A stretch of 64,000 bases of DNA from Hirsutella rhossiliensis (Eukaryota > Ascomycota > Sordariomycetes > Hypocreales > Ophiocordycipitaceae). Under the pieces are notes generated by a model. It did not search any database, had not been told where the DNA came from, and was given only the letters and a program-made list of their open reading frames with translations. How positions within the stretch are numbered: position 1 is the stretch's first letter; each line of letters opens with the position of its first letter. Location: assembly GCF_020360975.1 (NCBI RefSeq), contig NW_025408668.1, positions 2,852,001 to 2,916,000 on the forward strand. The letters run 5' to 3'. The position numbers were made by a program, and so were the translations under genes. Positions 49,003 to 60,199 of this stretch are shown here, piece by piece.

Positions 49003-49683
49003 TTTTATACGCGCGCCTCTACTTTACCTAACTTCTATCGCCGCGCTATACTATATTATAACTACTATAGGCCCTTATATACCTACTAGCTTCTTTACTC
49101 TATATAGCGGCACCCCGCCTCTTAGTACGCTAGGCGACTATACTCTACCGCCTTTACGCTAGTCGACGCGTCTACCTATATCTCTTAGTAAGTATAGCGC
49201 GACCTATAGTACTATTATATAGCGGCTACCCTATCTCGCCTATATAGGCCGAATAATATCGCCGAGCGTCGAGATATAGTATAGTACCTACTAGAATTAA
49301 GCGTCGCTACGTGCTCGTAACTACTTTACTTATACCTATACCGGATTACGCTACCTTCTTATCCGTTACTCTCCCTTAACTTTATTTAATAGAACGCTAA
49401 TATAATAGTAGTATACTAGGGATACGATCGCCGCTACTAACGCCCTCTAGGACTATATATCTTAAAAGACGTTTAATTACTATTAGAGCGACCTTTATAT
49501 ATATACTTTATTTTTTCTTTAACCTTATCCTACTATTTATCTCTAACTATCGTTTTAGTATACTAAGCTTACCCGCGCTACTATATTTATATACTAGGCC
49601 TAGATATACCTTAATATCTTAGAGTAATTAAGTAGTAGTTAAGGGGCGTCTATAGTTAGTTAAAATTAAGTTAGTATCTTTAA
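49003..49683 (+). pseudogene. antisense ORF of gypsy F (unknown protein)
   Basis: A plus-strand frame of about 227 codons between the 3' LTR and the chromodomain, opposite to pol. I do not recognise it. It stays in one frame, with all stops TAA/TAG, and reads for example TRASTLPNFYRRAILYY, then YRPNNIAERRDIV and YLLELSVATCS (near 49248-49320). A strongly hydrophobic stretch follows (YIYFIFSLTLSYYLSLTIVL, about 49498-49557), perhaps a membrane segment or an effect of Pro-to-Leu/Ser changes. It shows no similarity to the antisense frame of A that I can see, although position and orientation are the same. Confidence 0.5.
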
Positions 49684-49739
49684 TATATCCTATTATATCT
49701 ATATCTTATCTTATTATATCCTACCCTTATCTTAGTCCT

Positions 49740-49990
49740 TATCTATCCTTTATCGCTATATATTTTATATCTATCTCTTATCTATCTTTTATTATTTCCC
49801 TTTAGTACTATAGTTCTTTTTTATCCTTTCCTTATTCTTTAATAAGCGTCCCTTATTTCCTACCTCCTTCTCTTTCTCCCCCTTCTATCCTTTATTTCCC
49901 CTTTCTTATCTTCCGCCCTCTTCTTTATCCCTTTCTCTTACCCCTCCTCTATCGTTCTCCCTTACGTTTCCCTACTATCTCTTAAATCCC
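49740..49990 (+). other. polypyrimidine-rich tract in gypsy F
   Basis: About 250 bases that are nearly all C and T on the plus strand, between the antisense frame and the chromodomain. RIP lowers GC but does not itself create this strand skew. No gene seen. Confidence 0.6.
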
Positions 49991-50019
49991 TCTAGGGCTT
50001 CTATCTCTTAAAAGTTATC

Positions 50020-50647
50020 TAGTAAGTACTACGATAGGTTTATATACCCCTATTATTTTACGAGCACCTATTACTATCTACCCTTCCCCCTCCGCTTTTA
50101 CCGCGCTTACTAGATCTCTTTAACGATATACTTAGGCTTATCGTCCTTCTTAATTACTAGTAGTAGTTAGTAGTCGTCGACTACCTATCTAGGTAGTAGG
50201 TTCTTTACCGCCTAGCGGAGAAATTCTATATAGAGCTTCTTATATACCCTCCTTAATATATTAAGCTCTATTATATATAAGCTTAGTACCTTTATTATAG
50301 TATACTTTTAGTATAGCTAGTTAAGCTTCCTATATAGCTAGTTAGTTATATATTTAGCTATATCTACTTATACCTTATTACTTACTTTAAACCTTTCTAC
50401 TAAGGCTCTCTTTTAGTTTACTATCTCTTTTTATCTTACTTATACCGCGATAATAGCGGTTTATAGGAAGTCGGTTACCTCTCTTATCCTTTAGGCGAGC
50501 TCCCTTACCCCCCTTACTTTTAGCGCTAGCGGCCCCTCCTCCCTCGCTATTTAAACTAGCTTAATATCGTATTTATATATCGTAAAGAATAAGCTTACGC
50601 TTATTATCGACGCTATATAGTTATTTAGTACGGCTTATATATATAGT
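50020..50647 (-). pseudogene. gypsy F integrase C-terminus and chromodomain (broken)
   Basis: End of pol. On the minus strand at about 50160-50120 it reads KPKYIVKEI, then two stops and AR, the start of a chromodomain (consensus-like VxEILxxR). Farther along comes VLVK-stop, then stop-GYINLS (about 50080-50040), where TAG stands for Trp. The domain targets the integrase to chromatin. It is cut from the rest of integrase by Copia C_e; the remainder starts at 56958. Confidence 0.7.
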
Positions 50648-51130
50648 TATCGCGAAGCGTGGCCTGATTTCGTAGTTCTCGGAGATATCCCTTAGCACGA
50701 GGGACTAAGGAAGCTAAAAAACACCCGGTGTAGAAGAAGGAAGAAGGAGCTGAAAAGAGGTGCAGAAAGGAGGGTGGGGGCATAAGGGGAAGCAGAAGTG
50801 GCGACGGCTTCCTATGGAGGTGGCGAGAGATAAGACGGATGTGCCGGCAACGGCTAGAAAGGAGGGGAAAAACCGGCAAAAAGCTCGGTAGTCGAAAGGA
50901 CATTAGTAGCTTCTTTAAGTAAGATCTTCTTTGTTAATTGAGATGCTAGAAGGGTATAAAGAGGGGCGTTGGATAGAGGAAAGAAGGACAATTAAGGCAA
51001 TACAACAATCACTCCCCTGCCGCAATTGCTGCTCCCGTAAGATTCAAACATCTCTGCCCTGCCTGTCCGACCCCTTACTTCTAATTTCACCTTCGTGCAT
51101 TTTCATGCACTTCTTGCATCTCTACACGAG
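50648..51130 (+). repeat. 5' LTR of Copia C_e
   Basis: Starts TATCGCGAAGCGTGGCC and ends ...CTACACGAG, followed by TTATGAGCCCGG, the likely primer binding site. The short open frames over it (51-kb plus frame and the minus frames in both LTRs) overlap LTR and leader and are not genes. Confidence 0.93.
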
Positions 51131-51261
51131 TTATGAGCCCGGAGGAATAGTATTCCTATACCTTCCGGCTGCTGCAAAAGGCACCTTCTTGTATCCTTTT
51201 ACCCCTCTTACTAGAAAAGCCGATTTTTAACTGACTTTTCTGCCCCCCCTCTTCCGCAACG

Positions 51262-52520
51262 ATAACGAAAAACGACTCTGCTACCCCTACGGTCTATAGG
51301 ACGATTCTTACAGAGCCCCAAGATTGGGATAAGTGGGTAAAAGAGCTACGGGCTCGTGTAGACAGAACTATCCATAATTTAGTCTTCTCTGATAAGCAGG
51401 ACCCTCTTAAGCCCCCTCTTCGTCCTAGGGCGACGGACTTTATAGAGGGAGCTACCCTCTTCTCCGAGCTAACCTCTGCATAATAGAGAGCTTTTTCTGC
51501 TGCCTTAGGCGACTACGAGAGTCACCGAAAGGAATACCTTTACGAGACGAAGTTGCTAACGGCTGCTCGTACGGCGATAACGGAATCCGTTAGTGCCGCA
51601 AAGCTAATCTCTCTTCGAGAGGAAGAGACTCCTAGGCAGTGGCTTTTAAAGCTCGAGACCTTAACAGCTCCCTTAAGAGGTTATATAACTGACCGTATTA
51701 GGAAGACCTATACGGCCTACCTAGGAGCCTTTTCTGCTAGGAACCTACTAGCTTCTTCGTGGCTAGCTAAGTAGGAAGAAATCCTCGAGGAAGCTAATTA
51801 ATACTTCCTTATAAAAGCTCTTTCCGGCCAGTAGCTACGGGATATATCTCTGCTAATAAAGCCTATTAGTAACGGTTACTCGACTATCTTTCGAGAAGCT
51901 AGCCGGGAACTAGACGAAGAGGCTGCTAGAGTGCAACAACAAGCAGTCTTGTTCCTTCGTGGCCAGCACTCGACCCAGACGGCTCGACCTGCTGCCCCTG
52001 CAGCTGCTGTAGCCCCTGCTGCTGCGGCTCCCGCTGCTGCTGCGGCTGTTGCCCCTCCGGCTCCACCACCCTCGAGAGCCTTAACACCGTCTTTAACGGC
52101 TGCCCCGGTCCCGGCCCCGGCTTCGCATCTTGCTCCGGGCCCGGCACCGGTCCCGTCTATCAGACCGGCCCGACTAGTCCCCTAATAGACCTTTTAGTCC
52201 GTTAGTCGAAAAATCAGGGAACTAGTCGAAATCGAACCTCTTCGTCAACATCAGCAACAAGGGGTAAAAAGGGGGGGTTTTTAAGCAGACCTTCCGGACC
52301 GGGACGAGGATTCCTCGAAGAGAAAACGTACGAGAAGGAATCGACCTACCTGCTAAGCATGCAAAAAGCCCCATCGGCTGGAAGACTGCTGGCAGGTCTT
52401 CGAGGAAAACCGACCCGAAGGAATCAACCCTTTAAAGAGGCTACGAGAAACAGTACAACAGTCTCTTAAAGAGGACCCTCGTTGCAGAAGAAGATAGACG
52501 AGATTCGGGTTGCTAAGAAA
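51262..52520 (+). pseudogene. gag of Copia C_e (nearly intact)
   Basis: Structural protein of the Copia particle. The frame starts at ATA (51262), probably ATG before RIP, and reads ITKNDSATPTVYRTILTEP. Long open stretches follow, 51553-51774 (AARTAITESVSAAKLISL...) and 51931-52185, separated by TAG/TAA at Gln/Trp positions (51481-51486, 51775). A Pro/Ala-rich low-complexity segment spans about 51990-52180. A zinc knuckle at 52351-52389 reads C-stop-ACKKPHRLEDC, with all Cys and His kept. After it the reading frame shifts by one before protease, so Gag and Pol are in different frames in this copy. Confidence 0.82.
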
Positions 52521-55500
52521 TAGCAACTAATAACGCCGCTGCCCTTATTCGAGCCGTAAATTCGAGGAAAAATCGTTGGTATAGCAAATCCGGCCTTTGT
52601 CTTCCCTACGGATCAACAAGGCTAAGACTAACCGCTAGAGCCCTCCGATTATCCCCTACGAAAATCAGCTATCCTTGACTCTAGTGCTTCCCTCGACATA
52701 TGCAATACACTCTCACGATTCCGGTCCTTTAAGAAGGCACGGAGGGAATACCTTATTGCCGGGGAATCAACCATACGGATAGAGGGATACGGAAGGGTAA
52801 ATTTCACGATAAAATTACCTAACGGATCTATACGAATTCTTCGAAGAAAAAGGGTAGCTTTTTGCCCTCGATTTTCAACGAGCCTAATTTCCTTCCGCCT
52901 TCTTCGAAAGGAAGGAATCTTCTAGGATACGACGTCTAAGCCTACGAGGCTAGTCTAGAAGAATTAGACTATTAGGCTTATCGAGGAAAAATTCGGTCAA
53001 TTTATTCTCGAATTCCGACCTATCCTTAGGAAGGAACCTCTCGAGAAGTCAGCTTTCCCTGCTCGAAGGAGGGTAAGGTCAAAGGACCCTCTTCCGGCAG
53101 CCCAAGGAGACGGTCTTCTTTAGCACGCACGACTTAGTTACCCGGGCCCCCTAGCTTTACATAAACTAGGTCAACAATAAGGCGTACGAATAAGGGGCCT
53201 AAAGACCGTCGAATGCGAATACTACGGCCAAGGGAAGACAAGGAGACGAATTTCTAGACGAACGCCTTTACGGCCGGACCAGCCGTATAAGGAAATTTAG
53301 GTCGATTAGACCGACGTCTCTAGGGATTAGGAAAGCTTCGTTAGGGTAATGTTTTTCATAGACGCTTTTTTAGGGATGGTTTTCCCCTATTTCTTACGGA
53401 CCTACCTAAGTAAGCATAACTAGTCTGCCCTCCGGGACTTCGTTAACTAGATAAAATCCTACTTTAGCTACGAGGTTAAGAAGATATAGTCTAACGGAGA
53501 GCTATTTACGAAGGATATCTTAAATTGGCTTCGAAAAAGGGGCATTTTACCCCTCCCGTTAGCACCGAATACCTAGGCCTAGAACGGAGGGGCAGAAAGA
53601 TCAGGGGGTGCTGTGATAGAAAGGGCCCGTACAATAAGACTTGCTATAAGGCTTCCACACGACCTTTAGAGGGAAGTCGTTAAGACCGCCTATTACCTTC
53701 GGAACCGGACCCTAAGGGACCCTAGGGGACCAAGAGACTATAGGGACCCAGAGACCCTTTTTAAGACCTAAGGAACAGACTAGAAATCCCTACTCGAGCT
53801 CTTTACGAAGAAGAGGGCCTCGCTAGCCCACCTTCGTGCCTACGGCTGCAAGGCATACGCTATAACTGCCGATGCACAGCTAAAAAGGAAGAAGAAAAGA
53901 AAGCTTGATCCTAGAGCCTTTATTAGTTACCTCGTTAGGTATAATTCTACGAATATCTTCCGGATCTAGATTCCTCTTCTACGGAAGGTTATTTCGACTA
54001 GGGATATAACTTTTAACGAATTTAGCTTCTTCGACGGAAAGAGGGATTAACAGCCCCTCTTACACTTACAACGTTAGCTAATTTAGAAGATCTAAATCCC
54101 CCCTTCCTAATAGTCTTAAGAAGAGGTCCTAGACGAGGAAATAGAAGAAGAAACCGACGTCGAAGTAGTCGAGGATAACGCCGACTTTAAAGAAGAAGAA
54201 GAAGAGAAAGCTGCTAGATTAGATGATCTAGACGAAGAAGGAGACTATAGGAAAGCGGTAGAGCTAGAATACGCCTACCTCCCTACGCCTCCTCTTACGG
54301 AATAAGAAGAAGATCTAGAAGCAGCTTTTAGTTAGTCTTCCCGTCTCGACCCCTAAGGGGGTAGGAAAGGCACCTCTCTCGAAGGATTACCAGGCTGCCT
54401 TTTTATCCCTGCTTCGAGAAGCAAAGGAAGGTATAGGGCCCGATACGAAAGAAGACTAACCTCTCCCCTATTTTGATCGTTTTTCCGACTTCTACCTAAC
54501 GCTAATAGAAGACGGTTCCCACGGAGCGTTCATAGCAGGCCGGCTCTTTAAGCCACAGCTATCAGCAAGGAAGGTACATAAAAGAGACCTCCCGGACCCA
54601 CCAGCAAACCAAAAGCAGCTAGAAAAACACCCCTTTAGAGACCAGTTTTTCCAGGCCTAGAAAGACCACCTAGCCTTATACGAAGAGATAGGGTCTTTCG
54701 AAGAGGTCCTTAAGGAAAAGGCAAGAGGAAAATAGGTCCTTAGCTATAAGTAGGTCTTTATCTATAAGACTAATAAACACGGCTTCCTTTAAAAGTGCAA
54801 AGCCCGGCTAGTTGTCTGCGGGAACTAGCAGGAAAAAGGGGATCTTCCTACTAGGGCAACTACCCTAGCAGGGATGTCTTTTCGGACCCTTATAGCTATA
54901 GTAGCAGAATTCGACCTCGAGCTCGATTAGATAGATGCAGTTAACGCCTTTATTAACTGCCTACTCGAGGAAGAAGAAGTTGTCTATATGCGCCTTCTAC
55001 TAGGCTTCTAAAAGCTAGGAAAGGTTCTACGGCTTAGGAAAGCTCTATACGGACTACGAAGATTACCCCTTCTTTAGCAATAGCATTTAATAGGTTCCCT
55101 CGAAGCCCTAGGCTTTACGAAAGTCCCTTAGGAACCGTATATAATATAGAAGGGTAAATCACGGTCTTCTTCTACGTCGACGATATTATCTAGGCCTACC
55201 CAAGAGGAAGAAGCTGCTACTAGGAGGCTATACAGGGCCTGCAACAAAGGTATAAGATGACTAGGCTAGGGGAGCTAAAGTGGTTCCTAGGGATACGAAT
55301 CCTTAGGAATAGGTCCTAACGGACTATCTAGCTTACCTAAGACGCCTATATCGATAAGGTCGCTTATAAATTCCTCCCTAATTTCCTCGATAAGAAGCTT
55401 CCCTCTACGCCTATATTAGACGAAGAGCTTTTACCTAATCCGTCCTTTTAAGCTAGGGAGTAAGAGAAACACTAATATTAATAGAAGGTAGGCTCCTGCT

Positions 55501-56225
55501 TTTTAGCTATTTCTACTAGACCGGATATCTCTTTTACGGTCTCCCGGCTAGCTAGGTATAACTAGAATCCTAGCCCTAGGCATTAAGAAGCGGCAGACAG
55601 AGCAATCCTTTATCTCTATTTAACGAGATTATATAGTCTGCGCCTAGGAGGGCAGGAAAGGAAGAAATTAGCTGCCGAAATCTTCCTCTATTCGAGCGAT
55701 TCGTCCTTTACGGACAATTCCTTAGACAGAAAGAGCTTATAGGGGTATATTATATCCCTTTTTAGAGGAACTATTGCTTAGAGAGCTTCGAAGTAGGCTA
55801 CCGTTACGACTTCTAGTACGGAGGCAGAGCTACTAGCTCTTTTAGAAGCGTTAAAAGAAGCGATTTTCCTTAGCCGGCTACTAATATCGTTACGACTATA
55901 AATTCCGTCCCCGTTAGCTATAGAATGCGATAACACGTAGACTATACGAATTCTTATAGAGGAAAATAGTAAGCTGTCGACCCGGCTACGGCATATCGAT
56001 ATCTACTAGCATTGGTTACGCTAAGAGGTCTAAAGGGGACTTATTTCCGTCCGTTAGGTTCTAACGGTATTAATAAAAGCCGACGGTCTTACGAAGCCCC
56101 TGCCGAAGCAGAAGCTAGCTGTCTTCTTATAGCAAATTAGGCTAGAAGACGTTCGAGAGAAGCTATCCTTAGAGGCCCGCCTTAAGAGTCTACGAGAGGA
56201 GCTAATGGCCCGTACGAGAAGGTGA
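52500..56225 (+). pseudogene. pol of Copia C_e: protease, integrase, RT, RNase H (nearly intact, broken by stops)
   Basis: Protease at about 52671-52700 reads ILDSSASLDICN (D-S-G-A-S type with Gly to Ser). The integrase core reads MFFIDAFLGMVFPYF (about 53350) and QNGGAERSGG (about 53581), carrying catalytic Asp and Glu. RT at 55164-55193 reads VFFYVDDII-stop-A, with both catalytic Asp intact and TAG for Trp. RNase H ends with RHIDIY-stop-HWLR (about 55990-56020). The frame closes with a genuine TGA at 56223-56225. Stops inside are TAG/TAA at Gln/Trp sites, so damage is light. It may have supplied enzymes to other family copies before RIP, but is not functional as it stands. Confidence 0.87.
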
Positions 56226-56444
56226 CGTCTGCAGCCGAAGAAAAGGAAGAGGTTTTTCCTTTAGGGCCCCTATTTTAATTGGGTTTCCCCTTTCTTATAG
56301 GACTTTCCCCTCTTTAGGCCTTTTCCTTAAGTAGGTCTAAAGAGCCTAGGGACGAAAGGCCCCTGCTTTCCTCGAGTAAAGGGAGAAGTGCAGAGCTAAG
56401 AACCTCCTCTATACGCTCACCAGCCCGAAGCCGTATAGCTATAC

Positions 56445-56470
56445 CCTTGGGGCAGGCCATAGCTAAGGGG
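56445..56470 (+). other. polypurine tract of Copia C_e
   Basis: GCTAAGGGG lies directly before the 3' LTR, preceded by GGGGCAGGCCATA; this matches the same site in C_a and C_b. Confidence 0.7.
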
Positions 56471-56952
56471 TGTCATGAGCGTGCCTAATTCAGCAGTTCT
56501 CGGAGATATCCCTTGCACGAGGGACCAAGGAAGCTAAAAACACCCGGTGTAGAAGAAGGAAGAAGGAGCTAAAAAGAGGTGTAGAAAGGAGGGTAGGGGC
56601 ATAAGGGGAAGCAGAAGTGGCGACGGCTTCCTATAGAGGTAGCGAGAGATAAGACGGATATGCCGGCAACGGCTAGAAAGGAGGGGAAAAACCGGCAAAA
56701 AGCTCGGTAGTCGAAAGGACATTAGTAGCTTCTTTAAGCAGGATCTTCTTTGTTAATTGAGATGCTAGAAGGGTATAAAGAGGGGCGTTGGATAGAGGAA
56801 AGAAGGATAATTAAGGCAATACAACAATCACTCCCCTGCCGCAATTGCTGCTCCCGTAAGATTTAAACATCTCTGCCCTGCCTATCCGACCCCTTACTTC
56901 TAATTTCACCTTCGTGCATTTTTATGCACTTCTTATATCTCTCTATACGAGA
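56471..56952 (+). repeat. 3' LTR of Copia C_e
   Basis: Starts TGTCATGAGCGTGCC, an intact TG terminus, while the 5' LTR has TA. Other differences from the 5' LTR are mostly transitions. Confidence 0.95.
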
Positions 56953-56957
56953 ATAGT

Positions 56958-59900
56958 AGCTATGCTCCTTAGTCGTCCTAGCTATAGTAAACGTATGCTT
57001 AAAGGTATACTTATACTTCTTAGTTCGCGCGCTTAATCGACCTATTTATCTATAAGTAGTATACTAAACTTAACTTCTTTTATACTCTTATTTATCTATA
57101 AAATTCCCTTTAAAAGCTTCCTATTTAGTTCGTCCCTTTATTTAATACGATCGACCTTAGTATCTTATAAAAGTAGAAGTAAGCTTAAAGAAACCTCGTC
57201 GCGTATACTACTACCCTTATCGTTAGTATCGCTTTAAGCGTTACCGCCTTTATTAGCCGGTCTATAATTACTTAAAGGTACTTCGCGCCTTTTATCTTAG
57301 TTAGCGGTAGTTTAACTATAAAGTCTATTAATAGGTATATAAATAGTTAGGACGGCGGTAGTAAGGGCTTTAGGAGTCCCTTTTAAAGTTACTTTTATAT
57401 ATACCCCCTTTTATATAGTCTATAGTTTATAACGAGCCGCTTTACTATCGCCGACTAGCTAGGCTAAAAGAATTCTTAGGCTAGTATTACTAGGGTCCCC
57501 TCTCTCCCTAGGTATCCTACCGCTATTAAGTTATACGTCCGTTAAGCTATCTATACCTAAAGTATATCTTATTCCTTAGCCCCCTCTCTTTTATTATTCT
57601 TTAGTTTCCTTAGTACTTATAGCCTCTCTTAAAAGTATAACTATCTCTTAATATTAATTATATATTCGCTTAGCTATACCTTTAGTTACTATTTCGGTAC
57701 TAGCGATCTCTCCCCTTTATATATTACTTAAAATACCGCTTAGTATTCCTTATCTTTCCTTAACGCTTCTACCTATTTCTTTTATAGCTTTTAGTCGTTA
57801 AATACTAGTATAATATTAGCTTATTCCTAGGGTATATTTCGGCCTAAGTTTAAGTTAAGTTTTAGTTGGTTATCGCCCTTATTTACTTCCTCCTTAGGTC
57901 GTCTTATAGGCCCCCCCGCTCCGCTAACGCACGCTATTACGCCTGCCCTTCCTCTACCTACCTATAGCGCCGCTACTACCGCCCTATCTTAAGCTAAGCG
58001 TCCTAGTAAGTTAGCGTATTAGCCCTTAGCGGGGACTAAGCGGCCCTATAAGTATATAGTCTCCGGAATTATTTAAACTACTTACCCTATCTCCTTTTTA
58101 TCTATTTCGCCCGCTAGCTAATCTTACTCTTAGCGGGATAGCGCGTTAAGCACCGCCGCTAGCCTCCTTAGTTAAAACTCTAGTATAAAGTTATAGGATA
58201 TAAGCTCTATCGCTTATTAGCTTTATCTCTTCTTTAACTTCTTCTTTATTATAAAGTACCTTAGGTTATTATAGTTAGTTAGTACTATAAAGGTAGGCAC
58301 GTTCTAGAGTTCTACTCCTTAAAAGTCTAAGTACTATATAATTATAAGTATCTCCTTATTATAGATTAAGTAGTTATACTCTACTAAGTTTAGTCTCTTT
58401 AAAAAGAATCCTACTAGGTATTATATACTATTTAGCCCTACCTATATTAGCGCCCCCCTTATTATATATCTAGAATAGTCTACCTTTAAGTATATTTTCC
58501 TTTTTAGGTTATAGAGTTATAGTACTAAGGCGTTATAAAAGGCATTCTAGATAAACTTAAACGCTACTTAGTACTTATCTATCTATTTAAAGATCGCGCC
58601 TTTCTTATAAAGGCCGTCTAAGTATACTAATACCTCTACGTAGAGTAGTATAAAGGCTTAGTAGTAGTTCGCGAAGCTAAGGAAGCTCTAGACTCTTCTT
58701 ATATTCTAAGGTACCTACTACGTTTGTATTACTTAGATCTTCTTTAGGTCGTATTAAACTTTACCCCTTACTTATATAATAAAGCCTAGGTACTTAACCT
58801 CCTTTATTATAAAGTTATACTTCCTTAGGTTTAATATTAAGCCCGCTTTTTATAGCTTCTAAAGTACCTTTACTACCTTCTCTTAGTAGTCTTAGAGAGA
58901 CCCTAATAAGTAGATTAAGACGTTATTTATATACGCTATAACGAACTTATATAGGTATTCCCTTAGTACCTTATTAATATATTATTAAAAGGTAGCTAGC
59001 GTCCTTATTAAGCTAAATAAGTATACTTACTACTTAAATAATCTAAACCTTATTTAAAAGGCTATCTTAAACTTATAGCCCTCTATTATCCGGATCTTAT
59101 AAAACGCCGCTATAACGTCGAGCTTCGTAAACTACTTTACCTTTATAAGTATTTATAGTATCTCTATAATTAAGGGTAGCGCGTACCTATCTTTCTTTAT
59201 AATCGCGTTTAGGGCTTAGTAATTATAGTAAAATCGTAAGCAACTATCTAACTTTTAGGTAAAGAGTACTAAGGCCGCGGCTAAGGAGCTACTTAGGCGG
59301 ATTAGGTTTACCTTTATTAGCTCGCTTAGGGTCTTTCTTAGTACTAAGAGTTCCTCCCTTAATATATCGTAGAAGGGTCCCTATAGTAAGGGGGGCTCTA
59401 CCTTATCTTTATCCGGTATTAAGTTAATCTTATAGTTTACCCTTAGCCTATATAAGGGTATCTTTAAAGCCTTCTTTAGTATAAAGAGGTCTAGGTATAT
59501 ATCTAGCGCCTACTTTAGGATATAGTCCGCTAAGTCTACTACTATCTTTAGCTAAAGTACTTTCTTTACGTCCTTTATCGTAATCGCTTAGATATTAACT
59601 ATCCTTTACCTTCCCTTATTATCCCTTACCGCCTTCTCCCTTTAATATTCTACTATAAATACTACCGCGCTAACGATCTTTACCCCTTAAATCTATTCTA
59701 CCCTCCTTACTACTTCCGATCCTTATAAGCCTATCTAGATCTTAGCCTTACTATACTAAATCTAATCCCCTGCTATATTATATATTACTTAGTTCTTTTT
59801 TATTTATAGCCTTCCTAGGAATATATTATAGCTTAGCCTAGGGACTATATATAAAAAGGTCTACCTTATATAGCTATTAATATCTATCTTAAATACTATA

Positions 59901-60100
59901 ATTCCTTTTATCTATAAGGCTAGAGTATCTTTTAAGAACGGCCTTAGTTATCTTTTCTTCTTATTAGCGAAAGGTATCTATAGCTTCTTTACTACCCTTT
60001 CGCTTACTATAGTATAGTAATTATAGCTAGTATCTATAAGCGCGTTAAGTCCCTTCTTTCTATTAATACTTACCCTTAGCGTTATTAAGCTTAGTATAAA
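56958..60100 (-). pseudogene. pol of gypsy F: protease, RT, RNase H, integrase (broken)
   Basis: Minus-strand polyprotein. The protease active site near 60035-60005 reads NALIDTSYNYYTIVSER (D-T-G type with Gly to Ser). RT motif C at 58945-58910 reads FVIAYINNVLIY: YIDD has become YINN (58922-58933), so both catalytic Asp are lost. RNase H follows near 58.5-57.9 kb and integrase from about 57.8 kb to the Copia C_e insertion; the rest of integrase is at 50.65-50.02 kb. Stops are TAA/TAG. Confidence 0.78.
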
Positions 60101-60199
60101 ATAGTCCCTTATTAACTTCTAAGCTTTTTACTATTTCTCTTTTACCCTTAGCGCCTAACTTTACGCTAAGGTTCCCTTTTTTTTAAGTCGTTATTATCC

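Larger units (their letters stand above)
50648..56952 (+). mobile_element. complete Ty1/Copia element C_e, least mutated copy
   Basis: A plus-strand Copia element of 6305 bases with 483- and 482-base LTRs and a perfect ATAGT duplication (50643-50647 and 56953-56957). It sits inside gypsy F, itself inside Copia C_d of the same family. CpA and TpG are frequent here (for example GCAACAACAAGCAG near 51932), while the rest of the window has few. This is the youngest insertion or the copy that escaped most RIP, and the best reference for family C. Confidence 0.96.

Noticed and set aside
50625..51230. Minus frame 50625-50903 and plus frame 50931-51230, with a similar minus frame at 56534-56722
   Set aside because: They lie in LTR and leader DNA of Copia C_e. 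The two minus frames are the same LTR frame repeated; no protein family and no coding reason.
51926..52147. Minus-strand Gln/Pro-rich frame
   Set aside because: It is the antisense of the Pro/Ala-rich part of C_e gag, which is in frame with the rest of gag and the zinc knuckle.
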